Assembly: GCA_964525595.1 (NCBI GenBank)
Contig: CAZGHF010000018.1
Span: 1-10,694, forward strand
DNA length: 10,694 bases
Direction of reading: 5' to 3'
Origin: CAZGHF01 sp964525595
GTDB taxonomy: Bacteria; Patescibacteriota; Minisyncoccia; UBA6257; GWB1-50-10
The notes under the pieces are model-generated. The model was not told where the DNA came from. It worked only from the letters and a program-made list of their open reading frames with translations, and did not search any database. A program made the translations under genes and the position numbers. Position 1 is the first letter of the stretch, and every line of letters starts with the position of its first letter. Positions 6,095-10,694 of this stretch are shown in pieces.

Positions 6095-7452
6095 ATGGCG
6101 CGCATACCAACAATAGGTTTAGAGATTCACACGGAGTTGAAGACGAGGACAAAGATGTTCTGTTCCTGTCTTAACAATCTCGACGAAAAAAAGCCGAACG
6201 TGAATGTTTGCCCGATTTGCTTGGGGCACCCCGGAACGCTGCCGACTATAAATAAAAAGGCAGTTGATTCTGTTATTAAATTGGGTTTGGCGGTAGGCGG
6301 AGATATCGCCGAGAATTCCCACTTTGACCGGAAAAGTTATTTTTATCCCGACTTGCCTAAGGGTTATCAAATTTCCCAATACGAAAGTCCGCTTGTAAAC
6401 GGCGGAATGCTGAAGAATATCCGGATAATCAGAGTTCATTTAGAGGAAGATACGGGGAGATTGCTTCATGAACTGCCCGATAAAAAAGACGGTGATGCGA
6501 GTTACGTTGATTTCAACCGGGCCGGGGTCCCTTTAATGGAGCTTGTGACCGAGCCGGATATTAAGAATGCCGAGGAAGCCGTCCAATTTGCAAAAGAGCT
6601 GAGACTGATAATGCGCTATTTAGGAATTTCCGACGCCGACATGGAAAAAGGACAAATGCGAGTTGAGGCGAATGTTAGCTTGGATATGGGCACCAAGGTT
6701 GAAATTAAAAATCTTAATTCTTTCCGGGCGGTTCACGACGCAATTCTTTATGAGATTGAAAGGCAGGAGAAGCTTTTAAATGGGAGTAAGAAGGTAATTC
6801 ACGAGACGCGAGGTTGGGACGAAGGAAAAAAGAAAACTGTTAGCCAGCGGGTAAAGGAGAAAGCTCATGATTACCGCTATTTCCCAGAACCGGACCTGCC
6901 GCCTTTAAAATCATCGGCATTGCAAGTCGATAGATTGAGGGGAGAGATTCCGGAGTTGCCGGAGGAGAAACGGCACAGGTTTGTGCAGGAATTCGGGTTT
7001 AATATCGGGGATGTTGAGGTTTTGATTGAAGATAAAGAGACCGCCGACTTTTTTGAAGAAGCGGCCTCGGAATTGAAGTCTTTGGTTCCGGAGACTGAAT
7101 ATCAGATACTTTATAACTATTTCACAAGTGACCTGAAGGGTTTGATGAATGAAAAAGGAACGGCAATTCACGAAATTAAAATAACTCCTGAGCATTTTGC
7201 TCATCTTGCGGCGATGGTGGAGCAGGGCGAGCTCTCGAGCCGACTCGCCAAAGACATACTCCTGAAAATGTTTGAGACGGGAGAGGATCCCGAGAATCTA
7301 AAAAAAGAAGGGAAACTGGAATTTATAAGCAACGAGGAAGAATTGAAAATTTTAGCCGAAGAAATAATCGGGAAAAACCTGAAGGCGGTGGAGGATTATA
7401 AAAAAGGCAAGGAGGAGGCAATTCAGTTTTTAGTGGGGCAGGTGATGGCGAA
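6095..7452 (+). CDS. gatB: Asp-tRNA(Asn)/Glu-tRNA(Gln) amidotransferase subunit B, 3' end lost in gap
   Basis: Kinase subunit of the GatCAB complex, which phosphorylates and amidates misacylated Glu-tRNA(Gln) and/or Asp-tRNA(Asn). The N-terminus MARIPTIGLEIHTELKTRTK and the zinc-binding cysteines Cys23, Cys25, Cys39 and Cys42 (CSC...CPIC) are those of GatB. The catalytic core continues with SYFYPDLPKGYQISQYE, VEANVSL and EIKNLNSFRAV, then the YRYFPEPDLPP segment and the helical/YqeY-like tail. 452 residues are visible before the run of N; family members are usually about 475-480 residues, so only some 20-25 C-terminal residues are missing. The predicted residues after the gap in this frame are antisense miaA and not part of the protein. 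gatA and gatC are not in the window. Confidence 0.96.
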
Positions 7453-7552
7453 NNNNNNNNNNNNNNNNNNNNNNNNNNNNNNNNNNNNNNNNNNNNNNNN
7501 NNNNNNNNNNNNNNNNNNNNNNNNNNNNNNNNNNNNNNNNNNNNNNNNNNNN
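7453..7552. other. 100-N assembly gap of unknown true length
   Basis: Exactly 100 N, the conventional placeholder for a scaffold join of unknown size. It hides the last ~20-25 codons of gatB and roughly 30-60 C-terminal codons of miaA, which converge here. Any terminator between them would also lie inside. Confidence 0.99.
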
Positions 7553-8281
7553 CAGGGTTATTTCATCTTCAAAATACGGGATGAATTCTTTATAAGCAAT
7601 GGTGCTTTTTAAGGCGTGGGCACCTTTGCCATATTTCTTAATCAGAGATTCAACTTCTTTAACTAATCCCTCTTTGACTTGTTTATCTACTCTTTTATTT
7701 ATTCTGTCGTAGAGTTTCTCGCGGGGGAGGCGAAGGCCGATAACAAGAAAGTCAAAAAGCGGTTCACCTTTTTTCTTTTGAGTGGAAAAATAACTCCCGG
7801 TTTTCAAAACCACCTCAAGAGCCCGGATAATCCGACGCTTGTTTTTACCGGTCGTCTCAGCTGCAGCCGGGTCAAGACGTTTCAATTTTTCCCGGAGTTC
7901 CTCCACGCTTAATTTCTCGAGTTTAGCCCTTAATCTTTTGTCCGCCTTAACGCGGGGGATTTCAAAGTTGTGTAAGACGGAGTTAAGGTAAAGTCCGCTC
8001 CCGCCAACCAAAATCGGAATTTTTTCTTTTTTGAGAACGGCGCGGATACTTTTCAGGCAGAGGTTTTTGAATCGGAGGACGTTGAAGGTCGTTTTCGGAC
8101 TCAGGACATCAATCAAGTGCTGGGGGTAAGATTTGTCTTTTGCCGTGCCAATATCCATTCCTTTGTAGATTTGCCGGGAATCGGCGGAAATGAGCACGCC
8201 GCCGAACTTTTTTGCCAAGCGAATGGCAAGGTCAGTTTTTCCGACGGCGGTGGGACCGACGATGGCTATCAGTTTTTCCAT
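7553..8281 (-). CDS. miaA: tRNA dimethylallyltransferase, 3' end lost in gap
   Basis: Transfers the dimethylallyl group to N6 of A37 in tRNAs reading UNN codons. The visible 243 residues carry the P-loop GPTAVGKT (9-16), the ADSRQIYKGMDIGTAK motif, LVGGSGLYLNS, KNKRRIIRALEV and a GLRLPREKLYDRINKRVD segment, ending with the AYKEFIPYFEDEI stretch that normally lies within the last 30-60 residues of MiaA. The ATG at 8281 is the natural start, being seven residues ahead of the P-loop strand; no Shine-Dalgarno sequence precedes it. A TATACA box (8299-8294, minus strand) lies 12 nt upstream, compatible with a very short leader. Confidence 0.95.
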
Positions 8282-8351
8282 GGTTGAAGTTATGTATAAT
8301 TCTAGCTAATATTTAGCCAGCAGTTTAGTTGTCTCTTTCAGGAAGGTGGTT
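8282..8351. promoter_or_regulatory. Divergent miaA / orphan-gene intergenic region with candidate promoters
   Basis: On the minus strand TATACA (8299-8294) may be the -10 of miaA; no good -35 was seen. On the plus strand TTGAAG (8284-8289) and TAATAT (8307-8312) are 17 nt apart and would give the orphan gene a leader of about 30 nt; a better -10 match, TATAAT (8295-8300), lacks a -35. GGAAGG at 8341-8346 is a Shine-Dalgarno sequence five bases before the ATG at 8352. No RNA gene is visible. Confidence 0.4.
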
Positions 8352-8744
8352 ATGAATAAGCTTTCTAAGCTTAAGAAGCATCTCCTTGAGGTAGTGGGGG
8401 AATTCAGTGAAGCTTTCGGAGTCGGCTCGCTGCCGGGGAGAAAGGTATGGGCTGATGGCATTCGGAGAAACGTCAAGCGCGTCGCTGTCCTGCCGGTCGG
8501 CGGCAGGCAGAACCTTATCTGGACTAAGGAAGATAGCCAGCGAAAGCTAGTTTTCCAGACGCCTCGTTCTTATTTGGAGGTCAGAGCCGTGCTTGATAAG
8601 TGGCTCGGGATGCCCTGGACTTCTCGACTGAAGAATCGGAAGATTGTCGTGGGGTTTTCTCCTCACACGCTTCGCGTCGAGGATATAGTCTGGGGCGCGG
8701 ACGAAGATATGCTCCCTCCCGAACTCTCTCAAGGAAAGCGATGA
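8352..8744 (+). CDS. Hypothetical protein of 130 residues, unrecognised
   Basis: I do not recognise a family. The product is soluble-looking and rich in Arg and Lys (about 20 % of residues), with no signal peptide or membrane helix. It starts with a lysine-rich amphipathic stretch (MNKLSKLKKHLLEVVGEF), has a middle part with VKRVAVLPVGGRQNLIW, and ends in an acidic patch (EDIVWGADEDMLPPE) before a basic tail. The ATG at 8352 is preferred over the in-frame GTG at 8346 because GGAAGG (8341-8346) then has a normal spacing. Coding is supported by a Shine-Dalgarno sequence, an uninterrupted frame and a strong terminator beginning at its stop codon. It stands alone between miaA and thrS, with a genuine leader unlike most units here, and may have been acquired separately; that is inference. 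Confidence 0.65.
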   Translation: MNKLSKLKKHLLEVVGEFSEAFGVGSLPGRKVWADGIRRNVKRVAVLPVGGRQNLIWTKEDSQRKLVFQTPRSYLEVRAVLDKWLGMPWTSRLKNRKIVVGFSPHTLRVEDIVWGADEDMLPPELSQGKR

Positions 8745-8781
8745 GTCGCCGCTCCACTCCGGACGGCGACTCTCACTTTTT
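8743..8781 (+). terminator. Rho-independent terminator of the orphan gene
   Basis: GAGTCGCCG (8743-8751) and CGGCGACTC (8764-8772) form a perfect 9-bp GC-rich stem; the intervening bases can add TCC/GGA pairs with one bulged C. Five T follow at 8777-8781 and more T further on. The 5' arm begins within the TGA stop codon (8742-8744). There is no T-run on the opposite strand, so it acts on plus-strand transcripts. Confidence 0.88.
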
Positions 8782-8808
8782 GTCTTATTAGAAAAATCTG
8801 CTTCAACG

Positions 8809-8842
8809 TACAAGGTGGTCTACTTAAGTATACCACCTTGTA
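8809..8842. repeat. 34-nt near-perfect palindrome in the orphan gene/thrS intergenic region
   Basis: Arms TACAAGGTGGT (8809-8819) and ACCACCTTGTA (8832-8842) are perfectly complementary over 11 bp. After one C/T mismatch the centre TACTTAAGTA (8821-8830) is itself a perfect palindrome. The element lies 21 nt downstream of the thrS stop. No T-run follows directly on either strand (on the minus strand five T come about 12 nt later), so it is a poor canonical terminator. It could be a weak thrS terminator, an mRNA 3'-end stabilising hairpin, a dimeric protein-binding site or a mobile palindromic repeat. Confidence 0.85.
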
Positions 8843-8863
8843 ACCGAACTGAATTTTCCGGAT

Positions 8864-10325
8864 TTATTTTCTTTCTTTTATCTCTTTCTGAGTCCTCTTT
8901 AGGAAGGTTTTGATACTCACGGAGTCGGTAGTTTTTTTGTGGCGCTTCCTTACGTTTACGGTTTTTGTCTTCATTTCTTTATCGCCGACTACGAGAATGT
9001 AGGGAATTTTTTGAAGTTCGGCTCCCCGGATGCGTTTGCCGAGGGTTTCGTTTGAGTCAGAAATCTCCAGCCGGATGTTTTCTTTTCTCAATTCTTTGGC
9101 AACACGCTCCGCATACTTTTTGAATTTTTCGCTTATTGGGAGCACTGCGGCCTGGACTGGAGCAAGCCAGGTCGGGAAGTTACCGGCAAAGTGTTCAATC
9201 AGTATTCCGAAAAAGCGTTCCATTGAACCCAAGACGACCCGGTGAATCATCACGGCTTGTTTTTCTTTACCTTCTTTGTTGATGTACTTGACGTCGAACC
9301 CGCGCCCCAGGCGTTTCAGGTATTTCGTAAGATTTTCTTTTGTCTTGAATTTGTGTTTGAAAGTTTTCTGCGCCCAGAACTCTTCTATTTCTTCTTTGGT
9401 TGTTTCCGCTTTCGCTGGTTGGATGAAGTCAAACTGTATCGTTCCGAGCTGCCATTCCCGCCCGAGCGAATCTTTTACTTTCAAATCTATTTTCGGCCCG
9501 TAGAAAACACCTTCACCCTCGTCGATTTTGTAAGGAATTTTTTCATCTTTTAAGGCTTTTTCCAGGGATTTTTCCGCGAAATTCCACATCTTCGGCGTTC
9601 CGAGATATTTTTTGGGGCGGGTGGCAATGTATGCCTGATAATCTTTGAAACCGAAGACTTTGTAAAAATACTGAGTGAGGCGCAGAACTTCTTTTACTTC
9701 GTCAATGACCTGATCGGGCGTGCAGAAAATGTGCGAGTCATCCTGGGTGAATCCGCGGACTCTCGTCATGCCGTGCAGAACCCCAGCCCGTTCATAGCGG
9801 TATACCGTTCCTAATTCTCCCATGCGTATTGGGAGTTCACGATAGCTTCTTTTCCGGGATTTATAGATTTGGATGTGGTTCGGGCAGTTCATCGGCTTCA
9901 ATACCTCGTCTACTTTATAGTCCGGCGCGCTCTCGCCCTCAATGTATTCGTGGAGCATTACCGGAAACATTGAGTCAATGTATTTTGAAAGATGACGGCT
10001 TAAAACAAACATATCCATGCTTCCAATGTGCGGAGTATGAACCAGCTGATACCCGCGGGCGTAATGTTCGTCTTTCCAGAACTGCTCCACTATGTTTCTT
10101 GAGACGGATAATTTCGGATGCCAGAGAATCAGACCGGCACCGGTCAGAGGGTTGGTTGAGAACAGGTCAAGTTCCCGTCCCAGTTTGCGGTGGTCGCGGC
10201 GCTTGGCTTTTTCAACCATTTTCAGGTAGGCGTCCAGTTCTTTCTTGGCGCCGAAAGCGATTCCGTAGATTCGGGTGATCAGTAGATTTTTTTCGTCGCC
10301 TCGGGTGGACGCCCCCTGTCTGGTA
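8864..10325 (-). CDS. thrS: Threonyl-tRNA synthetase, catalytic and anticodon-binding part (5' side broken at gap)
   Basis: Class II synthetase that charges tRNA(Thr). In this frame coding is open from the edge of the 10-N gap (10324) to the stop at 8866-8864, 486 residues; the ATG at 10219 is internal, since the codons before it still read as ThrRS (GDEKNLLITRIYGIAF). Visible are the end of the editing region, then the catalytic core: KPMNCPNH (zinc Cys), RYERAGVLHGMTRVRGFTQD (motif 2), DDSHIFC (zinc His), the YGPKIDLKVKDSLGREWQ segment, and HRVVLGSMERFFGILIEH (motif 3 with the third zinc His). The C-terminal anticodon-binding domain starts near FPTWLAPVQ. Just next to the gap the usual Tyr-Trp before Arg-Gly-Asp reads Ser-Thr and one residue seems missing, which may be contig-end error. 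Confidence 0.95.
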
Positions 10326-10335
10326 NNNNNNNNNN
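10326..10335. other. 10-N assembly gap inside thrS
   Basis: The residues on either side are parts of one ThrRS. By comparison with the family about 20-25 residues are absent between them, including the DLCRG-type motif of the editing domain. The real gap should therefore be around 60-80 nt and not 10. Confidence 0.97.
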
Positions 10336-10343
10336 AAACCGCC

Positions 10344-10676
10344 CTACGTATAAAAAGTGAGTTTTTTACCTTCTTTAGTAAATTCTTTTTCTAACTCAAT
10401 TTTGTATTTATTCCAGGCGAATTCTTTTTTAACTTCTTTTATAGTCACTTCTTTTCTTTCAAATTTATCCCATTTTTTCAGAAGTTCGCGCATTTTTTTC
10501 TCTATTTTCGGCAAATCTTTATCGCTCACCTGCTTCGGTAGATCAAAATCCTGATAAAAACCATTTTCTATGGAAGGTCCTATAGCATTCTGTGCTCCCG
10601 GGTAAAGTTCTCTTACCGCCGCCGCAAGAACGTGAGCCAGAGAATGGCGGATGTCGTCTAAGTCATTTTTTTGCAT
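10344..10676 (-). CDS. thrS: Threonyl-tRNA synthetase, N-terminal editing-domain part without TGS domain, frameshifted
   Basis: 110 residues forming the start of thrS. The protein begins MQKNDLDDIRHSLAHVLAAA, so the editing-domain HxxxH motif (RHSLAHV) appears within the first 20 residues and the ~60-residue TGS domain found at the N-terminus of E. coli ThrRS is absent. A TATAAT box 10 nt upstream of this ATG argues that the start is genuine. IGPSIENGFYQDFDLP and KLTFYT follow. The frame then meets TAG at 10346-10344, but one frame over the sequence continues as Val-Gly-Arg-Phe (10347-10336), exactly what should follow FYT in ThrRS. A single missing base near 10347-10348, right at the contig end, explains the break; a sequencing or assembly error is more likely than a dead gene. 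Confidence 0.9.
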   Translation of the reverse strand: MQKNDLDDIRHSLAHVLAAAVRELYPGAQNAIGPSIENGFYQDFDLPKQVSDKDLPKIEKKMRELLKKWDKFERKEVTIKEVKKEFAWNKYKIELEKEFTKEGKKLTFYT

Positions 10677-10686
10677 TGTGATAATA

Positions 10687-10692
10687 ATTATA
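10687..10692 (-). promoter_or_regulatory. -10 box of thrS
   Basis: Consensus TATAAT on the minus strand (10692-10687), ending 10 nt before the thrS ATG at 10676. This predicts a leader of about 4 nt, and no Shine-Dalgarno sequence is present. The -35 region lies beyond the window edge. Confidence 0.55.
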
Positions 10693-10694
10693 AC

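Noticed and set aside
6055..6105. Upstream start for thyA at 6105, giving a hydrophobic signal-peptide-like N-terminus
   Set aside because: The extension crosses the gatB start codon and the -10 box; ThyA is cytosolic and the 6054 start aligns with the family N-terminus.
7430..7452. Continuation of miaA across the N-run
   Set aside because: These bases encode gatB on the plus strand; the real miaA end is within the gap.
7553..7612. Continuation of gatB across the N-run to a stop at 7612
   Set aside because: These bases are the antisense of miaA; the gap has unknown length so the frame is meaningless across it.
8600..8791. 63-residue plus-strand frame overlapping the orphan gene
   Set aside because: It lies in another frame of the orphan gene, runs through the terminator hairpin and has no ribosome-binding site.
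1..10694. Alternative genetic code with TGA read as an amino acid
   Set aside because: secE, thyA and the orphan gene all end with TGA at sensible family lengths or directly at a terminator or overlapping start codon.
1..10694. CRISPR arrays, insertion sequences, tRNA or rRNA genes, defence or phage genes
   Set aside because: No regularly spaced repeats, transposase-like frames or tRNA-like cloverleafs were seen; nearly all sequence is accounted for by the genes listed.

Overview
The window reads as a piece of a compact, draft-quality bacterial genome, most likely a member of the Candidate Phyla Radiation (Patescibacteria, possibly a Parcubacteria-like lineage). The arguments are indirect: densely packed informational genes, a threonyl-tRNA synthetase that starts directly in the editing domain without a TGS domain, an rplK that is not followed by rplA, a strongly divergent ThyA, and transcription units whose -10 boxes sit only 8-12 nt before the start codon. 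TGA ends secE, thyA and the orphan gene, so the recoded genetic code of Gracilibacteria/Absconditabacteria is not in use. Two runs of N (100 nt at 7453-7552 and 10 nt at 10326-10335) show that this is a scaffold.

Layout. 1-2738, plus strand: the 3' two-thirds or so of gyrB, then a promoter inside the gyrB stop region driving secE-nusG-rplK (Sec translocon subunit, elongation/termination factor, ribosomal protein uL11), closed by a hairpin terminator that overlaps the rplK stop codon. 2765-4258, plus strand: a new promoter followed by a nucleotidyltransferase gene and, overlapping it by 110 nt, a dCMP/cytidine deaminase-family gene with a nucleotidyltransferase-like N-terminus. 4208-6054, minus strand, convergent with the previous pair: thyA followed through a 4-nt ATGA overlap by a gene fusing dihydrofolate reductase to a HIT-superfamily (HxHxQ) domain. 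6095-8281: gatB (plus) and miaA (minus) converge, and both lose their 3' ends in the 100-N gap. 8352-8744: an orphan 130-residue protein with its own Shine-Dalgarno sequence and terminator. 8809-8842: a near-perfect 34-nt palindrome. 8864-10676, minus strand: thrS, interrupted by the 10-N gap and a single-base frameshift at the contig edge.

How the genes may work together. The central block (2802-6054) forms a plausible dTMP supply module: deaminase (dCMP to dUMP), thymidylate synthase (dUMP to dTMP, yielding dihydrofolate) and dihydrofolate reductase (regenerating tetrahydrofolate). Two extra parts are unexplained: a nucleotidyltransferase coupled to the deaminase and a HIT-type nucleotide-binding domain fused to DHFR. 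This is the part of the window most likely to hide something undescribed. The remaining genes are core information-processing functions (DNA topology, protein export, transcription elongation, translation, tRNA modification and charging).
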